Of a stretch of 64,000 nucleotides of DNA, positions 54,493-63,957 are shown in pieces; positions within the stretch are counted from its first letter, which is position 1; every line of letters starts with the position of its first letter. The position numbers and the translations under genes are program-made. Below the pieces are notes generated by a model. That model did no database searches, had not been told where the DNA came from, and saw nothing but the letters and a program-made list of their open reading frames with translations. The DNA comes from Symbiodinium natans (taxonomy: Eukaryota; Sar; Dinophyceae; Suessiales; Symbiodiniaceae), in NCBI GenBank assembly GCA_905221605.1, contig CAJNDS010002552.1, positions 124,001 to 188,000 on the forward strand, given 5' to 3'.

Positions 54493-54629
54493 CTGAACCC
54501 TAAACCCTAAACCCTAAACCCTAAACCCTAAACCCTAAACCCTAAACCCTAAACCCTAAACCCTAAACCCTAAACCCTAAACCCTAAACCCTAAACCCTA
54601 AACCCTAAACCCTAAACCCTAAACCCTAA
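54493..54629. repeat. CCCTAAA tract (about 19 units)
   Basis: Exact units after GAGATGCTGAA. It lies 160 bp left of the copia element. The GC-rich spacer between them (54630-54792) includes a perfect 8-bp hairpin, GCAGGGGG-TTACAG-CCCCCTGC, at 54673-54694. Confidence 0.97.
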
Positions 54630-54792
54630 ACTGAAGCGAGCTGCGGGCGCTGCGATGAGCAGCAGCGAGCGTGCAGGGGGTTACAGCCCCCTGCCAGCTC
54701 CGGAGCTGTCGCGTCAGGCGCAGCGAAGGAGCTCCGTTTTGCACCGGCAAGGTCCCGGCGCACGCGACAGGCGTGCTGGAACATAAGAGAAG

Positions 54793-55040
54793 TGCAGATG
54801 AGTGAGAGCATGCAAAGCTGTCGCCATGGGAAACTTGTTTTTGCGCTTGACAACCACATGTGTTGTTCGGCAACTTTGAAACCCAAGGGAAGGCTACGAA
54901 TGCGATGTACCCTTGGCCACACGCATGTTGTATAGAAAACAGACAGCAAGCAATGAGCAGAGACTCAACAGCTGACACAGCCTTTGGTGTGAAAAGTTTC
55001 GGACTGTTCTTGCCGTGCCTCTTCGATGGTCGTTGCTGCA
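54793..55040 (+). repeat. 5' LTR (right end inferred)
   Basis: The left end TGCAGATGAG is fixed by comparison with 63958. The right end is not fixed; TG...CA closure suggests GTTGCTGCA at 55040, just before TTTGGTGGAACG. That gives 248 bp, of which only the first 43 can be compared. No conventional tRNA-complementary primer site (TGGTATCAGAGC type) is seen after it. Confidence 0.5.
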
Positions 55041-55110
55041 TTTGGTGGAACGATACAGAGAAGATAAGCATGGCCCATCAGCCAAGCAGCCAGGATGATA
55101 ATCTGGAAAA
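55015..55110 (+). other. U6 snRNA-like sequence in the element leader
   Basis: 55046-55076 reads TGGAACGATACAGAGAAGAT then AAGCATGGCCC, matching the conserved core of U6 snRNA (ACAGAGA box and following region) at 30 of 31 bases; U6 normally has T where the first A of AAGC stands. The region upstream, GTGCCTCTTCG from 55015, sits at the same distance from the core as the U6 5' stem-loop GTGC.C.CTTCG. Downstream, CCAGGATGA (55090-55098) resembles the U6 AAGGATGA block. It is sense to the element, so it is not a primer-binding complement. It is probably a captured U6 copy, not a working U6 gene. Confidence 0.7.
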
Positions 55111-58100
55111 TCAGGTTATGAGCGTCCAAGGCTCAGCTGCGCTGAACTCCGCCGTGATGATGAACGGAACGTCCGGCACCAGTGGTTACGGTGCAGTGAA
55201 TTCGGCCCCAACTCCGCTACCTCCTCGAGACGATGAACAAGAAGTTCGCGAGTCGGGAACGGGGATGATGAGTGGAACGGGAAATGATGGACCTGTGGGT
55301 TGTGAAGAATCGACTGGAGCATCGGCGGCTGGTCCCGAGATGGCATCAGTGCATGGACGGGCAGGGGCAAATCACCCTGCGGGCTATGACGCTGGCTTAG
55401 GGGAAGTGGCTGGTGACTCTGGAGCGGATTACTTCACGCCGAGGTCAAGGAGGTCTGCTGTGCAGTGGGGACCAATGTCTCAGTTTGAAGCTTTGCCGGC
55501 AGGTTTTTCATGGCTGTCACGAGTTGGGGCGAGGATCTTGGGGGCGGTCAACGCTGGAGATATGTTGCCGAGTCCTTTGGCGAGCCCTCCACGACCTCAG
55601 CTCCAGGCTTCGAGTTCGTCAACGCCTCAACGACCAAGGACAGTCGCAGCTGTCACTCCTCCGGCATCGTCGAGTGGCATGTCCGTTGAGATGGTGCAAG
55701 CGGAGGTGCAAAGACAGTTGGGCCCACTTCTGGATCGATTGGAGGCTGCGGAAAGCCGGAACCAGCAGCTTGAAAGCCAGTTGAGACAAAGGGCTTTGAA
55801 TCCTCGAGACCGTGACCGCGAAGGTGTGGCGGTTACGCAGAGACCACAGCAGGATTTGGGGCTTCCAAGTAGCGAGGCTGTAGGGCTTCAAGGTCCTCCA
55901 CGTTCAGAACAAGCAGGTTCCGGAGGGCTTCGGGGTGGTCTCACAACGGTTGCTGAGGATAGCAGGCGGCAACGAGATCCTCTATATCTAGTAGAGCACG
56001 TAAGCAGTGGTGAACATCAAGGTGGTCTTGCTCCACTATCAGGACATGTTGGAGGGCAACAAGGTCATCCACGTTCAGAGCAAGCAGGTTCCGGAGGGCA
56101 ACAAGGTCATCCACGTTCAGAACAAGCAGGTTCCGGAGGGCTTCGGGGTGGTCTTGATCTCAGCTTAGAGGGCGTTGTTGTATCACATGGTCATCCACGT
56201 TCAGAACAAGCAGGTTCCGGAGGGCTTCGGGGTGGTCAGGAATATACAAACCACGACTCTAGAGAAGGACGTTCACAGCGTGCTCTTGATGTGGGTGAGG
56301 GAGAAAATCATGGAGGGCAAGGCTTGTTGGGGTCCTTGTTTGGAAGACCGCGAGGAAGATCACCATCCCCTGTGCCGGATCCCATAGCATCTCAAACCGC
56401 CCCCATGATCGAGGCCATTGCGCGAGGAGTCCGACAATTACAAGAGCTGCAGGAGCGCCGCTTCCAAGAGGGTGGCACGTCGCCGGGAGGAACAGAAACG
56501 GTGAAGCCTGGCGTTCAGAGTTTGTTGGCGTTGCAACCTCCAGGAACCAGGGAATCTCCCTTGATCTTTCAGGACTGGATTGAGGTGATCTCGACAGGAA
56601 TGAAGGACCTCAGCGAGAACAGCGGAGCATGGTGGGAAGCTGTGTTACGAACAGTAGAAGGAACATATGCCAAGTGGTTGGGAGCAACACAGCTGGAGCG
56701 CTTGACCATCGTGCCGGAGGATGCGGACTATGCGAGCAAGGGACGTTGGGCCAGGGTGAATGCGCGTGCGTGCCAGCTACTCCTTACTGCGGTTCCAGAG
56801 AATGTGCGGGCGGACCTCATTGCAAGGAGATCAACGCAGGACATTACCCAGCTGGTCTTCAGACTGTATGTGACCTACCAGCCGGGTGGGTCGTCGGAAA
56901 GAGGTCACACGCTTGCCCAGCTGCAGAATCCACCAGTCGGGGCGTCTATTCAGGAGACGCTGGAAATCCTGCGAAGCTGGCCAAGACATCTCCGTCGTTG
57001 CCATCAGTTGGGCATGAATACTCCGGACCCCACGGTGCTAGCCAAGGGGTTGGACAATGCCACCTCAAAGACCATCTCAGGGAGTGCTGACGCCCAGTTC
57101 CGCACGCAGTTGGTGAGAACAACCTTGAGGCTGGATGCTAAGCCCTCTTTGGAGAGCGTGGAGAACTACCAGCGTCACTTGCAGGCCGAGGTGGAACAAC
57201 TGGCTTCGTCAGCAGGCGTGGAACCTACAGCAAAGTTGAGGGCGACTACCATGGGACAACAAACCCAGCCTTCGTCACCGTCATCCACTACTCCAACAAC
57301 AACGTCTGCGAAGGAAGGCCGAAATGAAGCTGCATGCCGGTACTTTGCGAAACCCTCCGGATGCCGAAGGGGAGAAAGATGTCCGTATCGGCATGACCTT
57401 GCAGCGTTCCCGAAGGACCAGAGGATGAAGAAGTGTTTGGCATGTGGAGCTGAGGGTCACCGTGCTCGAGAGTGCCCAACCAAAACTACCCGGAAACCTC
57501 TGGGTAAGGGAGAGGACGGAGCCGAACGTCAGGGTCAATCTATCTCACCGAAAGTGGCGGAAATCCAGGCGTGCGGGGCAACGATGAGCTCCTCAACGTC
57601 GACTATGACTACGGCGCCAACGACGACTCCTGCCTCAACATTGACGGCCTCGTCCTCGGGAATGTCGGATATTGGTCCAACAACAACGCCAGGGGAGCCG
57701 GTTTGGACTCTGGACAACTTGATGCAAGCCGCGCAACAGGTCGTGATGGCAAAGAATGCGGGGGAAAGAGACGTGATCAAGATCAATGCGATTCAGGTCT
57801 CGAGCCCGGACACCGGTAAGAGGGGCCCGAGGATGTCACCCTTAGCCCTCGCCGATACTGGCGCAACGCATCCCCTTCGACGACCCCATGATGAAGAGGA
57901 ATGGAAACAGAGCACGCCGGTGAATGTCCTCTTAGCAGGAGGGGAACAAGTGAGCATGAGGATGAATAGCCTGGGAACCCTCTTGATGCAGGAGGAGAAC
58001 AAGACCCAAGATGCCATCTCCAATGCCATCGTCCCTGTTGGTGAGCTGGTCAAAACTTTGGGATACCGATTCGAGTGGGGACCAAACAGCTGCCACCTTG

Positions 58101-61100
58101 TGAATCCAGATGGGGGCATTGTGCGGATGTCAACCACGGACGGATGCCCTCACCTCACGGAAGCTAAAGCCCTGGAGCTGATTGCGAAGATCGAGAAGAA
58201 GAAGTTGGACCAGTTTACGGAGGCAGTCAAGACCACAGAGTTTCGGGTGCAGGCAATGGCGGCGCAGATGGACCGGTCCTGGTTCGACTACTTGTGTGAA
58301 TCGATTCTTGAGAACACCAGCATGGAGCGGAAGGCCATTGCCGCGTCGCCTTTCTTCAAGGATGTGCCAGACGAGGTTTTGAAGGACCTGGCCGTAGACA
58401 CGAAGGAGGAGAGCGGTTGGGAAATTCTGAAGGGCCTCACTTTCTTGAATCGACGACAGAGGAGGAGGCTGTGGTTGTCCAAAGGCTGGGTGGTTCACCT
58501 GTTCGCTGGAAAGAAGAAGAAGGAGGTCTTCGAGTGGATGAATGGTGGCGATAAGACCCTGCTGGAGTTGGACATCGAGCGATCACAAGGCCATAATCTC
58601 CTTGACCCACAGCTGTGGAAAGCGTTATCCTGGGGGGCTTCACAAGGGAAGATCGTCGCACTTCTAGGAGGGCCGCCCTGCAGAACTTTCAGTCGGTTGC
58701 GTTTCCGAGAGAATGGACCAAGCCCGGTGAGAACAAGGTCCAACCCATATGGATGGGAGGGACAGACTCGTGATCAGCGGGAACAAGTGATCAAGGACTC
58801 CAAGCTGTTCGCCCGCATGCTGTGGCTTCATGCAAAGGCTACGGCAGGCCGGCTTCGTGTTCCTGGACGAAGAATGTCAGCGACAATGGTGGCGTTCGTT
58901 CTGGAGCAACCTCAAGACCCACAAGGGTATCTTCCCAATTCGGATCCACACTGGAGTGAGTTGCCTTCTTTTTGGGACACGGAGATGTGGAAGAGATATT
59001 CCGAGGAGGCAGGGTTTGTGGAGGTGAGCTTCGAACAGGGAGCCTTTGGTCACAAAACTTGCAAGCCGACCACCTTGGGAACCAACCTGCTAGCTCTGAC
59101 GCTGTTGCGAGGTGCAAAGGCATCGCATGACCTGAAGCCTTTCAATGGACCTTCGGAAGAACTCGCCGAGTGGGCTCCAGGACTATGTGTGGCAATATCT
59201 CTGGCATTGCGGGAATGGTTGGTAACTCCAACGTTGACTACCATGACGGTGTCCCAGTGGAAGGAACATGTTGCACGGGGTCACTTGCCGCCACGGCGCG
59301 ACTGCATGTATTGCAACATGTATGGCGCCAGTGGTCGTCCTCACCGACGAATAGCTCATCCGGAGATGTTCACCTTGTCTTCGGATTTATCTGGCCCGCA
59401 TGACCCTGGGCTGAACCACAATGCGCGGAGCCCTTTCTACAAGCCATTCAAAAACCTCCTTGTCTGCAAGTACCGTTTTCCAGTATCCTTCGCAACGGGG
59501 CAATGGGAAGAGACTGCGGATGATGGCGAGGTGGCGATGGATGAGGACCCGTTTGACGCCGGAAAGGAACAGGAGGCAGAGCTTGAGGACTATGCCCCAA
59601 CCGACATAGAGGAAGAGGCCCAAGCCAATCTCGGGAAGGAAGACATCGCTAAGCTCCTTGACGGACAGGAAGTGCATGAGATCAACGACGCCGGCGAGGA
59701 CAAGGAAGATAGTGATGAAGACCTTGGTGAAGCGCCAGAGAAAAAGGCGGGGGGCAATCCACAAATGAGAGAAGGAGATACAGAAGCCCCGAAGTCCACC
59801 TACCTTGTCTTCGCTACTCCGCTCACGACTGGCACATCAGCTGAGATTCTGGAAGCGCTTCAGGATGTCATCACGTACCTGAGACACCACAACCTCCCTG
59901 TGCTACGACATCATTCGGATAAGGCCTCGGCGTTTCAGGGCAAGGCGATTCGGATGTACTTGAAGAACCAATCAATAAGAGTCACCACATCCGAGCCGGG
60001 GATCCCGCAGTCAAATGGCGCGATAGAGCAGACAGTTCGGTGGGTGAAGCAGAGGGCGAGGACGCTCCTTGGAGCCGCGGGGGTATCGAAGAAGTTGTGG
60101 CCTCAAGCTGCGGCAACGGCGGCGGCAATGCAACGAGCTCAAACGTTGGGCTTCTTGACGAAATTGGTGGCGCCTTTCGGAACGAGGGTCATGGTGAAGA
60201 AGAGGCACTATGACGTGGACCCAAAGGAGAAGAAGAAGACGAAGGATTCCTTTGGTGTGAAGTGGGAAGAAGGGCGATATGTTGGCCTCTCGGACTATGT
60301 GCAAGGTGGCCACCTGATCTACCACGAGGGAAGAAACAACTTCATCCACACCATGAATGTGCGAGCTGGATTGCATGATCCGGGACCCCCTGATGGTTTG
60401 TTGGAAGCGGATCCGAGTCCCCCTCCTCCGAGAAGATTGACGAGGAAGACCCACATTGGATTTGAGGAGGAGCCTCCACGTGAACGAGCTGTAGCCGTGA
60501 TGGATGAGGAGTATCAGAAAAACAAGACGCTGCCAAAGTTTGTAGACAGCGAGCAACGAGCAACAGCATGCTTGCTACAATGGGACCTGGAGGAAGCGAT
60601 AAAGATCTTGAAAGAAGAGGCGAGCTATGACATCCTGAAGTTTGGACTTTTCAGGCGAGGTGGAATTGTGGGTTTCCATAGATCAACTTCGGAGAGGTCA
60701 TCGTTGGCGAGGCTGGCGGCAAGGGCGTTGTTGGAGATGTGTCCGGAGGCGGAGTTTACATCGCTCTATGTGTCAAGCCAAAACGAAAGAAACCTACATC
60801 GAGACTCACAAAACCAGCCCTTCACGAAGAACTATGCGGTGGTCATCTGCCCGCCAAAGTCAGGAGGGCAATTGTGGGTCGAGCTGCAAGATGGAGATAC
60901 TGTTCGTGGGCACATCATTGCAGCAGATGATGGAAAGGGAACATATTACGGCTGTGCCCACCCGATGAGAGAGCGCGAAGCCCGGATGGTGGATCCATTT
61001 AGGAGACATTGGGTGATGCCGTGGAAGGGGTCCAGAACCGTATTGGTGGGTTACACGGTGAACACGCTTCGAGGATTGAGTAGACAAGTCAGCGAAATGT

Positions 61101-63928
61101 TGCGCAGCCTTGGATTTGTGCCCCCTCCAGTGGTGAGAACGTTAGAAGATGATGATCCGGAAGTGGTTATGGCGAGCATCCGTGAAGGAGTGGAAAGAGA
61201 CCATGATGTGGAGCCGGAAGATGAGGAGGTGAAGTTCGCGCTCAATTGGGAAATGCCCAAGTGGGAATGGAGCATGGACTTCAAGGGCGAAGAGGATGAC
61301 GCTCATGAAAGTGTCGAGTGGGACGTAGCAATTCCACTGCCCACCTCGTCCTCCGCGACTGTCAGTCAAGGACGTGTCTCGAGCGTCATGATGGTTCGCC
61401 TACCACATCAACAAGAGTGTATAGATGGCCCCTTGATAAGAAAGGTGGAAGTGAATTACACCTCAGGCATAGAGGAGATCCTCCAGAACCTGGCGAAGCC
61501 ATTGGCTGTGGTGCACAATGTATCCCAAGCTGAGGTGTTGCCGGTGCTAGAAAGGTGGAGGAAGCCGATTCAGAAAGAGTTGGACGCAGTCTCCCATGCC
61601 ATCGCCAAGCTGGTGCCAGGACGGGAGGAGTACACGAGAGTCCTCAGTTTGCCGGGGCTCCAAATTCTACCCATGAAGTTTGTCTTCACGTGCAAACCGC
61701 CCTCGGAGACGGCGGAGACTGAGAATGCACCTTGGTACCGGCGCAAAGCCCGCATCGTGGTGTGTGGGAACCACGCCCAGGACAACGAAAACGAGGTTTA
61801 CACGTCCGGCGCCACCGCGGAGGTCCTCAGAATAGCTATTGCCCTCGCCAGCAAAAAGGGATGGAGATTGGGAGTCATTGACGTAACTGCCGCATTTCTC
61901 CGCACCCCGATCAAGAACGAGCCTGGATTCCCGGTCGTCGCAGGGAGCCCACCGAAGCTATTGCAGCGGCTGGGACTTACGCAGCCGGGAGAAATATGGT
62001 TCTTCACTCATGCCTTTTATGGTATGAAGGAGAGCCCGAGGTTGTGGAGTCGTTTTCGGGACGGAGAGATGACCATCCTCACCTTCACCGTGAATGATGT
62101 CATATACATCTTAAAGCAGGGCAAGGTTGAGGACACATGGTGGACAATAGTCAATGCAAACCAAGAGATCGAAGGATTGGTCATAATCTATGTCGACGAC
62201 TTCTTGATCTGTGCGGCGTTGGAAATCATGAAGGCTTGCGCGAGTGCAATAGAGGATCTGTGGCAGACGGGTGGACTACAGGTTATTGGACGCGACGTGC
62301 CGGTGAGGTTTCTGGGAGTAGAGATTGAGGAGATCGAGGGTGGCTTCGCCTTGGGGCAGCGGTCGTACATTGAAGAATTACTTCGACTTCACCAAATCTC
62401 GGAGCATGCCCTGAACCTCATCCCGGTCCCGCGCGACATGGCCAACTTCGATGTGGACGAAGACATGACACCGGATCCACAACAGATCCGGGTTGCGCAG
62501 CAATGCGCAGGAGAACTGCTGTGGGTCGCGCAAAGGACGAGGCCAGATGTGTCTTTCGCATCATCCCTGGTGGCTTCACTAAGCACAAGAGATCCAAGCC
62601 GGGTAGCCTCTATCATGGAAAGAACGTTGGGTTTTCTCCAAAGGACAAAACACTGGGTGTTAAGCTTCAAGGCGGACGACTCTGAGCTCCAGGCATTTGC
62701 GGATGCCTCCTTTTCTCCGTCCGGAGGGAAGAGCCATCAAGGCTTGGCGGTTCTCCTCTACAGCTGTCCAATTATATGGAAGTCGTCGAGGCAGACGACG
62801 GTGGCCATATCGACGGCGGAGAGTGAACTGAATGCTGAGTTGGATGGGGCATTGGCTTTGTTGTCAAGTGGAGCGATGTTGGAGGACCTGGGCCTGGGAA
62901 TGTTGGCAAAACGTCTGTGGTGTGACAGTACTTCGGCGATTTCGATATCGAAAGGGGCATCAAGTTGGCGTACAAGACATCTTCGTGTGAAGGCGTTGTG
63001 GCTTCAAGAAAGACTGGAGTCAGAAGAAATGGCCCTCGGTCACATCAGAGGGACTCACCAGTTGGCAGATTTGCTGACAAAGGCGCTAACGTCAGCAAGG
63101 ATTTCAGAACTAGCACGCCTTTGGGGACTTGGACCTCGAGAGGAAGATGATGCTGGTGATGAAGGTGCTGGTGAAGATGGAGCCAAAGGTCCCCGGGTAT
63201 CGCGAGCCGTGGTGGCCAATGAGCAGGCAGCTCGTGTGATGACAGTCATGCTATGGTGTATGATGGTGGTTCGGATGGAAGCAAGAAGCGTCGAAGACGC
63301 GGAGGAGATGGGAAAGGGAAAGGGCATGGAGCTGGACGGAGATCTGGCGTCGATGTTCTTCATCCTTGTGTTGATCGCGGGCGTCTTGGCGACCTGGGAG
63401 CTCTTGAAGTGGTTGGGATATGAGTTAGTGCTAACGTGGACTCCTGGAGCAAAAGAAAGAAAGCTCAGGCGTCTCAAGAAGCTGAAGGAAGCGACTTCGG
63501 CAGCCATCCAGGAGGAGATACGAACAAGGAGGGCACGTGGAAGACGTGAACGTGAAGAAGAAGCAGAAGTGATGACAACTTCTGAGATTCCAAAACCGGC
63601 GCCGACTCCAACGGCGTCAGCTCCGATGATAGCCCCGACCTCCTTCATCCCGGAGCCCCCCGTTGAGTTTGCGCCAGGCAACCGTGATGTGTTTCCTCCT
63701 CCTCCACCACCATTGCCAACACCCTCGAGGCATGAGCGTAGAAACTACACGCTTTACGTGCCGGTGCCGCCCACGACCATTTGCTTCATCGATGACAGCG
63801 ACTGCTACCACTCCTACAACAACTGCTCGGGCTTGAGACGTGTGACAAAGCCGCTGATGTACAGACAGCTGTGCACGTTTTGTAAAGACAAGGCCCAAGC
63901 GGATCGTGCTTTTCCGATACAAGGCTGA
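55070..63928 (+). CDS. Copia gag-pol polyprotein, 2,952 residues
   Basis: The frame is open from 54860; the likely start is ATG 55070 (AGCATGGCC), the first in a strong context after the LTR. Residues: Gln/Ser/Gly repeats RSEQAGSGGLRGG about 271-391; gag core about 497-717; CCCH finger 756-775 (CRYFAKPSGCRRGERCPYRH); CCHC knuckle 789-802; protease DTGA at 929; methyltransferase-like module FAG 1145, GGPPC with Cys 1204, LEQP 1278; integrase HHCC (H1400, H1405, C1412, C1415) and D1439, D1617, E1653, with an acidic insert about 1478-1574; reverse transcriptase D2271 and YVDD 2374-2377; RNase H D2545, E2584, D2619. An extension follows: membrane helix 2762-2784, basic coiled coil, Pro-rich stretch, and a Cys/His motif with C2912, H2914, C2919, C2935 and C2938. 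All catalytic residues are present. Confidence 0.88.
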   Translation: MAHQPSSQDDNLENQVMSVQGSAALNSAVMMNGTSGTSGYGAVNSAPTPLPPRDDEQEVRESGTGMMSGTGNDGPVGCEESTGASAAGPEMASVHGRAGANHPAGYDAGLGEVAGDSGADYFTPRSRRSAVQWGPMSQFEALPAGFSWLSRVGARILGAVNAGDMLPSPLASPPRPQLQASSSSTPQRPRTVAAVTPPASSSGMSVEMVQAEVQRQLGPLLDRLEAAESRNQQLESQLRQRALNPRDRDREGVAVTQRPQQDLGLPSSEAVGLQGPPRSEQAGSGGLRGGLTTVAEDSRRQRDPLYLVEHVSSGEHQGGLAPLSGHVGGQQGHPRSEQAGSGGQQGHPRSEQAGSGGLRGGLDLSLEGVVVSHGHPRSEQAGSGGLRGGQEYTNHDSREGRSQRALDVGEGENHGGQGLLGSLFGRPRGRSPSPVPDPIASQTAPMIEAIARGVRQLQELQERRFQEGGTSPGGTETVKPGVQSLLALQPPGTRESPLIFQDWIEVISTGMKDLSENSGAWWEAVLRTVEGTYAKWLGATQLERLTIVPEDADYASKGRWARVNARACQLLLTAVPENVRADLIARRSTQDITQLVFRLYVTYQPGGSSERGHTLAQLQNPPVGASIQETLEILRSWPRHLRRCHQLGMNTPDPTVLAKGLDNATSKTISGSADAQFRTQLVRTTLRLDAKPSLESVENYQRHLQAEVEQLASSAGVEPTAKLRATTMGQQTQPSSPSSTTPTTTSAKEGRNEAACRYFAKPSGCRRGERCPYRHDLAAFPKDQRMKKCLACGAEGHRARECPTKTTRKPLGKGEDGAERQGQSISPKVAEIQACGATMSSSTSTMTTAPTTTPASTLTASSSGMSDIGPTTTPGEPVWTLDNLMQAAQQVVMAKNAGERDVIKINAIQVSSPDTGKRGPRMSPLALADTGATHPLRRPHDEEEWKQSTPVNVLLAGGEQVSMRMNSLGTLLMQEENKTQDAISNAIVPVGELVKTLGYRFEWGPNSCHLVNPDGGIVRMSTTDGCPHLTEAKALELIAKIEKKKLDQFTEAVKTTEFRVQAMAAQMDRSWFDYLCESILENTSMERKAIAASPFFKDVPDEVLKDLAVDTKEESGWEILKGLTFLNRRQRRRLWLSKGWVVHLFAGKKKKEVFEWMNGGDKTLLELDIERSQGHNLLDPQLWKALSWGASQGKIVALLGGPPCRTFSRLRFRENGPSPVRTRSNPYGWEGQTRDQREQVIKDSKLFARMLWLHAKATAGRLRVPGRRMSATMVAFVLEQPQDPQGYLPNSDPHWSELPSFWDTEMWKRYSEEAGFVEVSFEQGAFGHKTCKPTTLGTNLLALTLLRGAKASHDLKPFNGPSEELAEWAPGLCVAISLALREWLVTPTLTTMTVSQWKEHVARGHLPPRRDCMYCNMYGASGRPHRRIAHPEMFTLSSDLSGPHDPGLNHNARSPFYKPFKNLLVCKYRFPVSFATGQWEETADDGEVAMDEDPFDAGKEQEAELEDYAPTDIEEEAQANLGKEDIAKLLDGQEVHEINDAGEDKEDSDEDLGEAPEKKAGGNPQMREGDTEAPKSTYLVFATPLTTGTSAEILEALQDVITYLRHHNLPVLRHHSDKASAFQGKAIRMYLKNQSIRVTTSEPGIPQSNGAIEQTVRWVKQRARTLLGAAGVSKKLWPQAAATAAAMQRAQTLGFLTKLVAPFGTRVMVKKRHYDVDPKEKKKTKDSFGVKWEEGRYVGLSDYVQGGHLIYHEGRNNFIHTMNVRAGLHDPGPPDGLLEADPSPPPPRRLTRKTHIGFEEEPPRERAVAVMDEEYQKNKTLPKFVDSEQRATACLLQWDLEEAIKILKEEASYDILKFGLFRRGGIVGFHRSTSERSSLARLAARALLEMCPEAEFTSLYVSSQNERNLHRDSQNQPFTKNYAVVICPPKSGGQLWVELQDGDTVRGHIIAADDGKGTYYGCAHPMREREARMVDPFRRHWVMPWKGSRTVLVGYTVNTLRGLSRQVSEMLRSLGFVPPPVVRTLEDDDPEVVMASIREGVERDHDVEPEDEEVKFALNWEMPKWEWSMDFKGEEDDAHESVEWDVAIPLPTSSSATVSQGRVSSVMMVRLPHQQECIDGPLIRKVEVNYTSGIEEILQNLAKPLAVVHNVSQAEVLPVLERWRKPIQKELDAVSHAIAKLVPGREEYTRVLSLPGLQILPMKFVFTCKPPSETAETENAPWYRRKARIVVCGNHAQDNENEVYTSGATAEVLRIAIALASKKGWRLGVIDVTAAFLRTPIKNEPGFPVVAGSPPKLLQRLGLTQPGEIWFFTHAFYGMKESPRLWSRFRDGEMTILTFTVNDVIYILKQGKVEDTWWTIVNANQEIEGLVIIYVDDFLICAALEIMKACASAIEDLWQTGGLQVIGRDVPVRFLGVEIEEIEGGFALGQRSYIEELLRLHQISEHALNLIPVPRDMANFDVDEDMTPDPQQIRVAQQCAGELLWVAQRTRPDVSFASSLVASLSTRDPSRVASIMERTLGFLQRTKHWVLSFKADDSELQAFADASFSPSGGKSHQGLAVLLYSCPIIWKSSRQTTVAISTAESELNAELDGALALLSSGAMLEDLGLGMLAKRLWCDSTSAISISKGASSWRTRHLRVKALWLQERLESEEMALGHIRGTHQLADLLTKALTSARISELARLWGLGPREEDDAGDEGAGEDGAKGPRVSRAVVANEQAARVMTVMLWCMMVVRMEARSVEDAEEMGKGKGMELDGDLASMFFILVLIAGVLATWELLKWLGYELVLTWTPGAKERKLRRLKKLKEATSAAIQEEIRTRRARGRREREEEAEVMTTSEIPKPAPTPTASAPMIAPTSFIPEPPVEFAPGNRDVFPPPPPPLPTPSRHERRNYTLYVPVPPTTICFIDDSDCYHSYNNCSGLRRVTKPLMYRQLCTFCKDKAQADRAFPIQG

Positions 63929-63945
63929 AGTTGCCTAACGGACCT

Positions 63946-63957
63946 TCAGAGGAGGAG
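63946..63957 (+). promoter_or_regulatory. Polypurine tract
   Basis: AGAGGAGGAG lies directly before TGCAGATGAG of the 3' LTR, 18 bp after the polyprotein stop. It is the normal place for priming plus-strand DNA in LTR elements. Confidence 0.8.

Noticed and set aside
54860-55069. Polyprotein start at the first open codon (54860)
   Set aside because: This stretch overlaps the inferred LTR; ATG 55070 has a better context and follows the LTR, so the upstream codons are probably untranslated.
55046-55076. Functional U6 snRNA gene
   Set aside because: It lies in the leader and coding frame of a retroelement, its flanks diverge from U6, no T-run terminator follows, and one core base differs.
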